A DNA stretch of 45,679 bases from HyVt-560 sp964577195 (GCA_964577195.1 CAZNYF010000002.1:1-45679), one strand, 5' to 3'; shown: positions 16,927-24,719, counted from the first letter of the stretch. Numbers and translations are program-made. The notes: a model not told the origin generated them from the sequence alone.

Positions 16927-17766
16927 TTATTTTCGAGCGCCAGGGGCGTTGTATTCCAGTCCGTTACTCATATAGGTATGAAATAGCTCGAGATTCTTAT
17001 ACTCATCGCCTTGCGCCTTAAACCATTTTGCGCGAACTTGTTTGTTGCAACCCGCATAACGGCGGTGCGGTGTGCCGAGGCCGCCCCATTTGGATCGGTA
17101 AACTGGAAAATGGGACAAATGACCGAGTGCCGGGCTAAGGAGGTCAGCACGAATTTTGCTGCCGGAGTAGTAAATATGGCAGTCGGCACAAGACATATTT
17201 AGTTGACCGCGTTTGGCGTAGAAAAATTGCTTTCCTGATTCGTAGGCTGCTTGTGCTTTTGGGGAGTCTGGGATTTGAATGTTGATTTTTTGGCCGCGAG
17301 CTTGATAGCCAACATAGGCAGTCAAATCGGCGATTTTGCCTTTTTTGTATTTGAGCGCTTCTTCGCCATTGGCAACGCGGCAGGCGTTAATTTCTTCTTC
17401 CAGTGTTCTGACGTCACCTTCTTTCTCATCCCAATGGGGGTATTGAGCGCGGATTTTTGAAACATCATCGCCAAAACAGGAGGCGTAAGTCTTGCCGTTG
17501 GCAAAGGCTTTTCCCCAAGCTTCTTCGCCATTGTCGACATTAATTTCGTAGGGAGGGAACTCTTCGATTGATTCCCATTGCTCTCGGGAAGCTTTGTCGA
17601 TGGAGTAGACGCCGTTGTTGAAGTCTTCAAACGGTGTCTCGCTAAAGCGTTTTTTGAAAAAGTTCTGGAACGCGGTGAGGTCATCTGCGGGACTGGCGAA
17701 AGCCGGTGAGATTGGAGCTGCAATAAAGCTGGCAGCAATTGCTATGCAAGTTAGAGCTTTTTTCAT
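16927..17766 (-). CDS. soxA: SoxA, diheme/monoheme cytochrome subunit of the thiosulfate-oxidising Sox system
   Basis: 279 residues with a signal peptide (cleavage near residue 24, AFA-S). With SoxX it forms the L-cysteine S-thiosulfotransferase that attaches thiosulfate to SoxY in the periplasm. One heme site, CADCH, is at residues 193-197, and the catalytic cysteine that becomes a persulfide is in RRYAGCNKQVRA (Cys240). The N-terminal half keeps two cysteines (97 and 129) but no CxxCH, so this is the monoheme SoxA form. It is 19 bases after soxX with an AAGGAAG ribosome site. soxYZ and soxB are not in the window. Confidence 0.95.
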   Translation of the reverse strand: MKKALTCIAIAASFIAAPISPAFASPADDLTAFQNFFKKRFSETPFEDFNNGVYSIDKASREQWESIEEFPPYEINVDNGEEAWGKAFANGKTYASCFGDDVSKIRAQYPHWDEKEGDVRTLEEEINACRVANGEEALKYKKGKIADLTAYVGYQARGQKINIQIPDSPKAQAAYESGKQFFYAKRGQLNMSCADCHIYYSGSKIRADLLSPALGHLSHFPVYRSKWGGLGTPHRRYAGCNKQVRAKWFKAQGDEYKNLELFHTYMSNGLEYNAPGARK

Positions 17767-17785
17767 GTTTGTTCTTCCTTAATTA

Positions 17786-18160
17786 CTAAAGCGAATGAAT
17801 GAAATCAACAATTTTGTCGAGTTCCGCTTCGGAAATAATCCGGTGGCTGATAAATGGCGGCATGATCGTGTTTTCATTTGGGGTTACAGGATCTCCAATT
17901 TGCGTACGTAATTTAGATTTATCAGGAAAACGCGCTTGCATCGCAATTAGTGGCGGACCTATATTGCCAGCCAGTTCGCCGCCAGCAATTTGATGGCAGG
18001 CAAGACAGTTGCCTTTTTTACGGTCAAAAGCGAGCTTCTTGCCTTCTTCCAGGATTGCCGCCGCATCTTCAGATTGTGCGATTGTCGGGATAACGCTAAG
18101 GAAAGTTGCCAGAAGAATCGCAGAAGCAGCGGTTGATGCTGCTTTAACGGGGATGTTCAT
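17786..18160 (-). CDS. soxX: SoxX, monoheme cytochrome c of the SoxXA complex
   Basis: 124 residues from the ATG at 18160, which has AGAGG just upstream. The longer frame to 18211 adds a low-complexity PLPLPLPK segment from a GGTAGT repeat and is rejected. A signal peptide (residues 1-29) is followed by the heme site CLACH (52-56) and the distal methionine region NTIMPPF (Met100). It partners SoxA in the periplasmic oxidative coupling of thiosulfate to SoxY. The pair is transcribed as a unit ending at the terminator at 16876-16905. No soxK-like gene is seen. Confidence 0.93.
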   Translation of the reverse strand: MNIPVKAASTAASAILLATFLSVIPTIAQSEDAAAILEEGKKLAFDRKKGNCLACHQIAGGELAGNIGPPLIAMQARFPDKSKLRTQIGDPVTPNENTIMPPFISHRIISEAELDKIVDFIHSL

Positions 18161-18395
18161 AGTTGCCTCTCTTTTTGGTAGTGGTAGTGGTAGTGGTCTC
18201 TTCGTTGACAAGGGAAAGCGTAAATAAGCTGTTGAATATATTGAGTCATTCAGATATTTATGCGTGACTTAGTCAAACCGCTCGACAGGATACATGACAC
18301 CTAGAGCCGATCAAAGAGATTAGATATATGAGTATATTATCGAGTTCTAATGACTTTAGAGGCGTTTCTTTTGGAGGTGCGGCTGTTGTCCCGCA

Positions 18396-19817
18396 TTAAG
18401 GATCGTTGTGTTTAACGATCTTTTTTAGTCGCGCTTTGAGTAAATCCAATCTTGCTTTGGTGATTTCACTGGTTGCGGGGAGGTGTTCTGCTATTTCTAT
18501 CTGCGCTAATGCAGCGGAAGGGAGGCCTGTTCTTACGTAATAAGCAGCCATCGTCGCGTGGCTCATTGCCTGGCGGCCACTTTTGCTGGCTGCCGCAGCT
18601 TTAAGCTTGAGTAGCGGTAGCCAGTTACTGCTGTCTAGTTCCCGGTTATTGAGCAAATAGTAGGCTTCTTTGCCTTTATTGGCGGCTAAGTATGCATTGG
18701 CTAAAGCTTCCCGAGCTGCAGGGTGTTGAGGGTGGTTTCTTACCACCGATTCTAACAGTGGAATGGATTTGTCCAATTGCCGGCTATTGGTTAATGCTGT
18801 GCCAGCGAGTAATTGTCCCGAAGGTGATTTTTTCCATTTTTGGGAGAGTGATTTGCTTAGCTTTTGTGCGTCTCTTGGGCGATTGCTCTGGATCAATGCA
18901 ACTGCTCTGGCGTAAATGATGGCATCTTGTTCTGTTGATGCGGCATTTTGATGGGTTAAAAGTCCCTGTGAAAGTCCTTTGGTTCGAGCTCGGAAAATAT
19001 TGAATTTAAGTGAGTCGCGGGATAATTTTTTCTCTGATGATTGTTCTGAGGGCAGGGAAAATTGATCCGCAATCCTTGAAGATGGTAGCGGGTGTGTACT
19101 TAGGAACTCTATGGCGTTTTCTTCATTGTTGAAGCTTTGCTCGCGGAGCCGAGCAAAAAAATCACCCATTGCCTCTGTATTGTAACCAGCGCGAGCGAGG
19201 ATACTACGCCCAATTCTGTCGGCTTCCTGTTCATGACTTCTAGTAAAGCCAATTTTTGCGGACGCACTCGCAGCCAGACCGGTATATAGCGCGGCTTGTC
19301 CAGCGGCTGGCGAATGGGCACTGGCGATAATAGCGGCTAGGATACCTAGTGTTGTGCCGATATCTATTTTGTTCGATTTTTCATAAAAACGCGCAAGGTG
19401 TCGTTGTGTGACGTGAGCAATTTCATGAGCGAGCACAGCCGCCAGTTCATCTTCGTTTTCTGTAAGTTCGATTAGACCAGTGTGAACGACAATGATACCC
19501 CCGGGTGCAGCAAAGGCGTTGACGATAGGGCTTTTAAGAATAAGGAAGTGAAATGGGAAATGCTGTTCACTCACCTCGTTTAGAAGTCGCGTTCCTAAAT
19601 TTTGTAAGTAGTAGTTGAGTTCGACATCGTCAGAAATCGGCAGTTCGCGATGAAGCTGGGTAACAAGCTCCTGGCCAATTTTATACTCTTCTCGGGCGCT
19701 CATGATTCGATTGGCAGGATCGCCAATGCTAGGGAGCCCGTCTATCGCAAAGTCTACTTTCGCAGCCGCTGGCAGGCTGTTGAGCACAATGAATAAGAAA
19801 AGTAGTAAATATTTCAT
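18396..19817 (-). CDS. bepA: BepA-like periplasmic M48 metalloprotease with TPR domain
   Basis: 473 residues from the ATG at 19817, chosen because it gives a clean signal peptide (MKYLLLFLFIVLNSLPAAA). The HEIAH zinc-protease motif is at about residues 131-135, with the third ligand region HEQEADRIG further on. The C-terminal half is TPR-like (SGQLLAGTALTNS, HPAAREALANAYLA). BepA assists LPS-transport and Bam complex assembly in the outer membrane and degrades stalled LptD. It is divergent from the rhodanese gene. A TTG four codons upstream is a less likely start. Confidence 0.88.
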   Translation of the reverse strand: MKYLLLFLFIVLNSLPAAAKVDFAIDGLPSIGDPANRIMSAREEYKIGQELVTQLHRELPISDDVELNYYLQNLGTRLLNEVSEQHFPFHFLILKSPIVNAFAAPGGIIVVHTGLIELTENEDELAAVLAHEIAHVTQRHLARFYEKSNKIDIGTTLGILAAIIASAHSPAAGQAALYTGLAASASAKIGFTRSHEQEADRIGRSILARAGYNTEAMGDFFARLREQSFNNEENAIEFLSTHPLPSSRIADQFSLPSEQSSEKKLSRDSLKFNIFRARTKGLSQGLLTHQNAASTEQDAIIYARAVALIQSNRPRDAQKLSKSLSQKWKKSPSGQLLAGTALTNSRQLDKSIPLLESVVRNHPQHPAAREALANAYLAANKGKEAYYLLNNRELDSSNWLPLLKLKAAAASKSGRQAMSHATMAAYYVRTGLPSAALAQIEIAEHLPATSEITKARLDLLKARLKKIVKHNDP

Positions 19818-20039
19818 AGCTGTTGCCAATGTATATACCGTATTTGTTATTGATGTCGAGTTCTATATTGTGTTGCTCTATATGGGCGTCGATCACAAAT
19901 TGGCCAATTAACTCAGGTAAGAGCGTAATACTGGTCATAGTTCACTTATAAGAGTCTGTTAAATTGATTTACGTTCATTATTCTCTTTTAGAGCCAGACT
20001 CAGCGCAGATTATTTAGTCGTTGATTTATCTTATCCATT

Positions 20040-20059
20040 ATATTAGTATAAGCTAATAT
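20040..20059. promoter_or_regulatory. Palindromic operator candidate upstream of rhodanese-dsrE2
   Basis: An ATATTAG-N6-CTAATAT dyad ending 22 bases before the rhodanese ATG, so it would overlap promoter or transcript start sequences. It matches the RND operon dyad at 10565-10584 in arms, spacing and four of six spacer bases. This suggests the same DNA-binding protein controls a sulfur-transfer gene and an efflux pump. A sulfur-responsive ArsR-type repressor is one possibility, inferred only from shape and context. Confidence 0.6.
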
Positions 20060-20081
20060 TTGATTTAAAAGGGTTTGGCTT

Positions 20082-20426
20082 ATGTTTGGGGTAAAGGATG
20101 TTAGTGCGACGGAGTTAACTGAGTGGATGGATTCTGATTCGAATATTCGCTTGATAGATGTTCGTTCCGCTCAGGAAGTTCAGCAAGGGATTATTGAAGG
20201 CGGGGAGTTTATACCTATGCATTTGATTCCTTTGAAGGTGAATGAGTTTAAGGGCAGTGAGAAAGTTGTTTTTTACTGCCGTAGCGGTGCTCGATCAGCC
20301 CAGGTTTGCTCTTTTTTGCAGCAGCAGGGGATTGATAATGTTTATAACCTGAGTCGCGGGATCATTGGTTGGGCTTCGGCGGGCTTATCGCTGGTTAGAA
20401 ATGATTCGATCCAGGTGGCAGGATAG
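20082..20426 (+). CDS. single-domain rhodanese (sulfurtransferase)
   Basis: 114 residues with one rhodanese domain. The active-site loop is CRSGAR with Cys66 as the persulfide-forming residue; the conserved IDVRSAQE is at about 25-32. It transfers sulfane sulfur in the cytoplasm. It precedes dsrE2 by 117 bases, a pairing seen in the rhd-tusA-dsrE2 modules of sulfur oxidisers, where rhodanese loads sulfur onto TusA. Here tusA is missing. The upstream palindrome at 20040-20059 is a likely control site. Confidence 0.93.
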   Translation: MFGVKDVSATELTEWMDSDSNIRLIDVRSAQEVQQGIIEGGEFIPMHLIPLKVNEFKGSEKVVFYCRSGARSAQVCSFLQQQGIDNVYNLSRGIIGWASAGLSLVRNDSIQVAG

Positions 20427-20497
20427 CCTGGATTCCATTGTTAATTGCGTGTCGTTTTAAGTAGTTGCAACTTATATTTTAAATTGATGTCAGATAG

Positions 20498-20516
20498 GTA
20501 CTTTACCGTAAAGTAC
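20498..20516. repeat. Near-perfect 19-bp palindrome between rhodanese and dsrE2
   Basis: GTACTTTAC and GTAAAGTAC form 9-base arms around a single central C. It is followed by GTTTAATTTTT and lies 27 bases before the dsrE2 ATG. It could be a DNA operator, or in RNA an 8-bp hairpin with a 3-base loop and a weak T tract, reducing read-through from the rhodanese gene. The sequence alone does not decide. Confidence 0.5.
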
Positions 20517-20543
20517 GTTTAATTTTTACGAGGTCACAAGCAC

Positions 20544-21011
20544 ATGTCAGAAAAAAAACTAGCAATAATCGCCACTAAAGGTACTTTAGACTGGGGTTAC
20601 CCCCCGTTCATACTCGCGTCTACTGCTGCCGCGCTTGGTTATCAAACGCAGATCTTTTTTACATTTTATGGGTTGCAGTTATTGAAGAAGAATCTCACTC
20701 TCCAGGTGTCATCCTTAGGGAATCCCGGTATGCCTATGCCTATGCCTGTGCCAGTTGTATTGCAAGCGCTGCCGGGTATGCAAGGCATGATGACTAGCAT
20801 GATGAAGAAGAAAATGAAGGCCAAGGGTGTGGCTGATTTAGGTGAGCTGCGGGATCTTTGTGTCGAGGCTGAAGTTGCGATGGTTGCTTGTCAGATGACG
20901 GTCGATCTTTTTGAGATGGATACCAAGGATTTTATTTCTGAGGTCGAATACGGCGGCGCTGCAACATTTTTTGAATTTGCTGGTGAATCCGACGTTTGTT
21001 TATTCATCTAG
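20544..21011 (+). CDS. dsrE2: DsrE2 sulfur carrier, membrane-associated DsrE-family protein
   Basis: 155 residues of the DsrE/DsrF/DrsH-like fold. It opens with KKLAIIATKGTLDWGYPPF, contains the Met/Pro-rich hydrophobic stretch around GMPMPMPVPVVLQALPGMQG (residues 62-81) that may contact the membrane, and has the two characteristic cysteines Cys106 (LRDLC) and Cys116 (VACQMTVD). DsrE2 proteins bind sulfur and work with rhodanese and TusA in delivery to DsrEFH and DsrC. The GAGGT ribosome site is slightly distant. It is followed by a 446-base gap before dsrA. Confidence 0.92.
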   Translation: MSEKKLAIIATKGTLDWGYPPFILASTAAALGYQTQIFFTFYGLQLLKKNLTLQVSSLGNPGMPMPMPVPVVLQALPGMQGMMTSMMKKKMKAKGVADLGELRDLCVEAEVAMVACQMTVDLFEMDTKDFISEVEYGGAATFFEFAGESDVCLFI

Positions 21012-21206
21012 GTTCGTATCAAATGAGGCTTTCTAGAGCGGATTCTAGTATTTAACTATTTAAGATCAGTTTTTAGGCTCTAGTTGTTTCGTCCATTGCT
21101 AGCTTTTGTGTCATGCAAGGTTTACTCAAGAGCGTATGCTTGATGGTGTGCTGGCTGTTAAATCGCTCCATTTGATCTCGATATATGGCCTCTTGTGTCG
21201 AAGGGA

Positions 21207-21236
21207 TTGTTGGTTATAAATATTTTCAGTTATAGT
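21207..21236 (+). promoter_or_regulatory. Possible sigma70-type promoter for dsrA
   Basis: TTGTTG at 21207-21212 and TATAGT at 21231-21236 are separated by 18 bases. Both boxes are reasonable but not consensus. If used, transcription would start near 21243 and give dsrA a leader of about 215 bases. No other strong candidate was seen closer to the gene. Confidence 0.35.
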
Positions 21237-21457
21237 GATACGCTCTAGAGGCGCTCGGTCTTTGGTGCGTCTATCTCTAAGGAGATATTAGGTCTTGTAG
21301 TCCAAGCACCCCAATAAGGGGATTGTGATAGACAGACTGTATTATTAAACTATTGTTATCTTTAATGGCTGCATTAGTTTTTGACTAGGCCTAAATTGTG
21401 TAGTTCTGCTTTGGCAGGGCTATTTATGAATTTAATACTTTTGAGTAGGAGATCAGC
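21237..21457 (+). promoter_or_regulatory. Long non-coding leader region before dsrA, potentially structured
   Basis: This is the 3' part of the only gene-free stretch over 300 bases (21012-21457); no protein-coding frame or tRNA is evident in it. It can form several helices: GTCTATC (21269-21275) with GATAGAC (21327-21333) enclosing the rest; ATCTC (21273-21277) with GAGAT (21282-21286), which competes with the first; GGT-CTTG (21291-21297) with CAAG-C-ACC (21303-21310); and CCCC (21309-21312) with GGGG (21318-21321). A GGAG site precedes the dsrA ATG. The pairing is read by eye, not computed. Confidence 0.4.
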
Positions 21458-22714
21458 ATGGCTGATAAACATTTTGACACTCCGATGTTGGACGAGCTGG
21501 AAAAAGGTCCATGGCCGAGTTTTATTTCTGGTTTTAAGCGTCTACGGGATGATCATCCAGATGAGCGAATCAAGAATACAGCTAACTCACTTCTGGGTCA
21601 GTTAGAGCACTCTTACGAGACTCGTAAAGGGTATTGGAAAGGCGGCACGCTAAGTGTGTTTGGTTATGGCGCTGGTATTATTCCGCGCTTTTCTGAAGTA
21701 GCAGATAAGTTTAAAGCGTCCAAAGAATTTCATACTTTACGTATTCAGCCTCCACCGGGGAATCATTACACTACGGATATGCTTCGCCAGCTAACGGATA
21801 GCTGGGAGCGGCATGCTTCAGGTTTGATTACTTTTCATGGTCAAACCGGGAACATCATGTTTATTGGTGCTTCCAATGACGCTACCCAAGAATTCTTTGA
21901 TGAGATCAATGATTATGGTTGGGATCTTGGTGGTGCCGGGCCAGATGTTCGTACAGGAATGTCCTGTGTAGGTGCAGCACGTTGTGAGCAGTCATGCATT
22001 GATGAGCAGAGAATTCATCGTACGCTTCAGAATAACTTTACAGATGATGTGCATCGTCCTGCATTGCCTTATAAGTTCAAGTTCAAGATTTCTGGTTGCC
22101 CCAACGATTGCCAGAACTCAATTGAGCGTTCAGATTTCTCGATAATTGGCACATGGCGCGATGACATGAAGGTTGATCAAGAGAAATTCAAGGGTTACTT
22201 GGAGACTAAGGGTCGTCAGTACCTGATTGATAACGTTATCACTCGCTGCCCTACCAATGCTCTGTCAATCACTGATGATGACACGCTGGCGGTGGATAAT
22301 CGCAACTGTGTTCGTTGTATGCACTGCTTGAATGTTATGCCTAAAGCCTTATCTCCTGGAGATGATCGCGGCATAATTATCGCTATCGGTGGAAAGCGTA
22401 CTCTGAAGATCGGTGATTTGATGGGTACAGTAGTTGTTCCATTTAAAAAGCTAGAGACTGAGGAAGATTGGGAAAGTCTTGTCGAGTTGGCTGAAGAGAT
22501 CATTGATTTCTGGGCTGAGAACGGTCTTGAGCATGAGCGTTGTGGTGAGATGATCGAGCGGATCGGCCTTGCTAACTTTCTTGAAGGGATTGATATTGAA
22601 GTTGATCCGAACATGCTGAGTCACCCTCGTCAAAGCTCCTATATCCGTATGGATGACTGGGATCAAGAGGCTGAAAAATGGTTCGACCGCAAGGCGGAAG
22701 AAGCAGCAGCTTAG
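21458..22714 (+). CDS. dsrA: Reverse dissimilatory sulfite reductase alpha subunit
   Basis: 418 residues, full length. With DsrB it forms the cytoplasmic siroheme enzyme that, in sulfur oxidisers, oxidises DsrC-bound sulfur to sulfite. The siroheme-[4Fe-4S] cysteines are in SCVGAARCEQSC (170, 176, 180) and SGCPNDC (214, 218). An inserted ferredoxin domain has CPTNALS (Cys264) and CVRCMHC (284, 287, 290). The context with dsrEFH and dsrL indicates the oxidative type. A GGAG ribosome site precedes the ATG. A terminator-like hairpin separates it from dsrB. Confidence 0.98.
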   Translation: MADKHFDTPMLDELEKGPWPSFISGFKRLRDDHPDERIKNTANSLLGQLEHSYETRKGYWKGGTLSVFGYGAGIIPRFSEVADKFKASKEFHTLRIQPPPGNHYTTDMLRQLTDSWERHASGLITFHGQTGNIMFIGASNDATQEFFDEINDYGWDLGGAGPDVRTGMSCVGAARCEQSCIDEQRIHRTLQNNFTDDVHRPALPYKFKFKISGCPNDCQNSIERSDFSIIGTWRDDMKVDQEKFKGYLETKGRQYLIDNVITRCPTNALSITDDDTLAVDNRNCVRCMHCLNVMPKALSPGDDRGIIIAIGGKRTLKIGDLMGTVVVPFKKLETEEDWESLVELAEEIIDFWAENGLEHERCGEMIERIGLANFLEGIDIEVDPNMLSHPRQSSYIRMDDWDQEAEKWFDRKAEEAAA

Positions 22715-22728
22715 TTTGTAATCTCTTG

Positions 22729-22763
22729 AAAATAAGCCCTGTGTTCGTGCGGGGCTTATTTTT
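22729..22763 (+). terminator. Terminator-like hairpin between dsrA and dsrB
   Basis: An 11-bp stem, AAAATAAGCCC (22729-22739) with GGGCTTATTTT (22752-22762), is closed through a short imperfect helix by a TTCG tetraloop (22744-22747). A T tract (22759-22763) forms its 3' edge. By form it is an intrinsic terminator. As dsrB must be made in equal amount to dsrA, it more likely acts as an mRNA stabiliser or partial attenuator (inference). Confidence 0.7.
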
Positions 22764-22811
22764 CTGGCGCTTAATTAGCATTTAATGAATTTCTGATTTT
22801 GGAGTTTGATC

Positions 22812-23885
22812 ATGGCTGACGCACCCCGTCCCCCTATAGAATCTGGTTGTCCTGATGCATTTCAATATATGCATCCCGCTTTACGTAGAAACTACGGTAA
22901 CTGGGACTACCATGAAGATCCCCAGCCTGGTGTATTAATGCATGCATCAAAGTCCGGCGAGAAAGTCTGGACTGTAAAGGCAGCGACACAGCGTATTCTG
23001 GATGTTTTTTCCATGCGTATTCTTTGCGATATTGCGGATAAACACGCTGATGGTCATATTCGTTTCACCTTGCGTTCGAATATGGAGTTTATGACGACGC
23101 ATGAAGACCGGGTTCAGCCGCTTATTGACGATTTAACAAGTAGCGGCTTTGTCGTTGGTGGAACTCGAAATTCTGTTGCGACCATGTCCCATACACAGGG
23201 TTGGTTGCACTGCGATATTCCTGCAACAGACGCATCTGGCGTTGTTAAGTCTATGATGGATGAGCTGATTGGTGAATTCACCTCTTGGCAGATGCCAAAC
23301 CGTGTTCATATTACGACTTCTTGCTGCCAAATCAACTGTGGTGGTCAAGGCGACATTGCGATCAATATTCAGCACACCAAGCCACCTAAGATTAATCACG
23401 ATCTTGTTGCAAATGTTTGCGAGCGTCCATCGGTCGTTGCACGTTGCCCGGTAGCAGCGATTCGTCCTGCTCAGGTAAACGGCAAGCCTTCTTTGGAAGT
23501 TGATGAGCGTAAATGTATTTGTTGTGGTGCTTGCTACCCTCCTTGCCCTCCAATGCAAATTAACGATGCAGAGCATTCAAAACTTGCAGTATGGGTCGGT
23601 GGTAATCACTCTAATGCTCGTGGCAAGCCTACTTTTCAAAAGCTGGTTGCTGCTGGTATTCCAAATAATCCGCCACGTTGGCCTGAGGCTACGGCGATTG
23701 TTAAGAAAATCCTTAATGTCTACAAAGAAGACGCTAAAGATTGGGAACGTATCAATGAATGGATTGAGCGTGTTGGTTGGCCGCGGTTTTTCGAGCTTAC
23801 CGGTTTACCTTTCACTAAGTTCCACATCGATAACTGGCGTGGAGCCCGTGCGAGCCTGAATTCCTCTGCACATATTCGCTTCTAA
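22812..23885 (+). CDS. dsrB: Reverse dissimilatory sulfite reductase beta subunit
   Basis: 357 residues from the ATG at 22812, with GGAG 7 bases upstream; a TTG two codons earlier is unlikely. It is the partner of DsrA in the alpha2beta2 sulfite reductase. Cysteines of the catalytic cofactor region are in TTSCCQINCGGQGDIAI and the nearby WLHCDIP segment. The ferredoxin insert has VARCPVAAIRP and the cluster motif KCICCGACYPPCPPMQ. The C-terminus ends NSSAHIRF. It is followed closely by dsrEFH. Confidence 0.98.
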   Translation: MADAPRPPIESGCPDAFQYMHPALRRNYGNWDYHEDPQPGVLMHASKSGEKVWTVKAATQRILDVFSMRILCDIADKHADGHIRFTLRSNMEFMTTHEDRVQPLIDDLTSSGFVVGGTRNSVATMSHTQGWLHCDIPATDASGVVKSMMDELIGEFTSWQMPNRVHITTSCCQINCGGQGDIAINIQHTKPPKINHDLVANVCERPSVVARCPVAAIRPAQVNGKPSLEVDERKCICCGACYPPCPPMQINDAEHSKLAVWVGGNHSNARGKPTFQKLVAAGIPNNPPRWPEATAIVKKILNVYKEDAKDWERINEWIERVGWPRFFELTGLPFTKFHIDNWRGARASLNSSAHIRF

Positions 23886-23909
23886 CTAAGGATAGGAATC
23901 AGAATTAGT

Positions 23910-24302
23910 ATGAAATATACCATTCAGATAAATGAAGGGCCTTACCAGCATCAGGCGTCCGACACTGCGTTGCAGTTTGTTCGGGCTGCTTTGGAAAAGG
24001 GCCATGAAATCTTTCGTGTGTTTTTCTATCATGATGGTGTTAATAACGGTACGCGTCTAGCTGTCCCGCCTCAGGATGATCGCAATATCGTCAAGAGTTG
24101 GTCAGAACTTGCTGAAAAGCATGGTCTTGATCTTGTGATTTGTATCGCAGCGGCTCAGCGTCGCGGAATTATGGATGCAGATGAGTCAAAGCGTCAGGGG
24201 CTTGATGCCGATAACATTGCGCCGGGTTTCCGTATCTCGGGGCTGGGGCAGTTGATTGAAGGTGGTATTCAATCTGATCGCCTTTTGGTTTTTGGGGACT
24301 AG
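23910..24302 (+). CDS. dsrE: DsrE, sulfurtransferase subunit of DsrEFH
   Basis: 130 residues, full length. DsrE, F and H form a hexameric cytoplasmic complex that passes sulfane sulfur to DsrC. The active cysteine is Cys78 in LVICIAAAQRRG, the diagnostic motif separating DsrEFH of sulfur oxidisers from TusD. The ribosome site AGGATAGGA lies before the ATG. dsrF begins 9 bases after its stop. Confidence 0.97.
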   Translation: MKYTIQINEGPYQHQASDTALQFVRAALEKGHEIFRVFFYHDGVNNGTRLAVPPQDDRNIVKSWSELAEKHGLDLVICIAAAQRRGIMDADESKRQGLDADNIAPGFRISGLGQLIEGGIQSDRLLVFGD

Positions 24303-24311
24303 GAGCAGACG

Positions 24312-24719
24312 ATGTCTACAATTAAAAAGTTTTTTTACGTGAATCGAACAGCTCCTTATGGAACGGTTTATGCGCTTGAGTCACTGGAAGTCGTTCTGAT
24401 TGGTGCTGCTTTCGAGCAGGACGTGAGTCTGGCGTTTGTTGATGATGGTGTTTTTCAGATCGCTAAAGGGCAAAAGACCGAAGAGATTGGGATGAAGAAT
24501 TTTTCTCCTACTTATGGTGCGCTTGGCGATTTTGAAGTAACCAAAATTTACGTTGAGAAGGAATCTCTTGAGGCTCGCGGACTCACTTTGGATGATCTGA
24601 TGGATCTGAAATATGAAGATGAGGACGACGACTGGGCTGAAAAAGATTCTATTCGCCTGGTTAGCTCTGAGGAGCTTGCCAAGATCATGGGTGAGCAAGA
24701 CGTAGTCTTGACTTTCTAG
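24312..24719 (+). CDS. dsrF: DsrF, subunit of DsrEFH
   Basis: 135 residues of the DsrE/F fold. It begins MSTIKKFFYVNRTAPYG and contains LEVVLIGAAFEQDVSLAFVDDGVFQI. It has no cysteine at all, so it cannot carry sulfur itself and is structural within the DsrEFH hexamer, in line with the family. A strong acidic run (YEDEDDDWAEKD) lies near residue 100. GGAG precedes the start. dsrH follows after 10 bases. Confidence 0.96.
   Translation: MSTIKKFFYVNRTAPYGTVYALESLEVVLIGAAFEQDVSLAFVDDGVFQIAKGQKTEEIGMKNFSPTYGALGDFEVTKIYVEKESLEARGLTLDDLMDLKYEDEDDDWAEKDSIRLVSSEELAKIMGEQDVVLTF

Noticed and set aside
18161..18211. N-terminal extension of SoxX through a GGTAGT-type repeat (18177-18197)
   Set aside because: The extension encodes low-complexity PLPLPL and would bury the signal peptide; the ATG at 18160 has a good ribosome site.
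18240..18345. AT-rich partial dyads (ATATA-TGAG-TATAT, TGACT-T-AGTCA) upstream of soxX
   Set aside because: They do not match the ATATTAG-N6-CTAATAT motif in spacing or arms, so a shared regulator with dsr cannot be claimed.
19729..19938. Minus-strand frame of 69 codons overlapping the bepA start and extending into the divergent intergenic region
   Set aside because: It lacks a ribosome site, two thirds of it lies in another frame of bepA or AT-rich spacer, and the composition is not protein-like.
21012..21457. Search for a hidden tusA or tRNA in the dsrE2-dsrA gap
   Set aside because: No frame of about 75 codons with a TusA CPxP motif and no cloverleaf could be found by eye.
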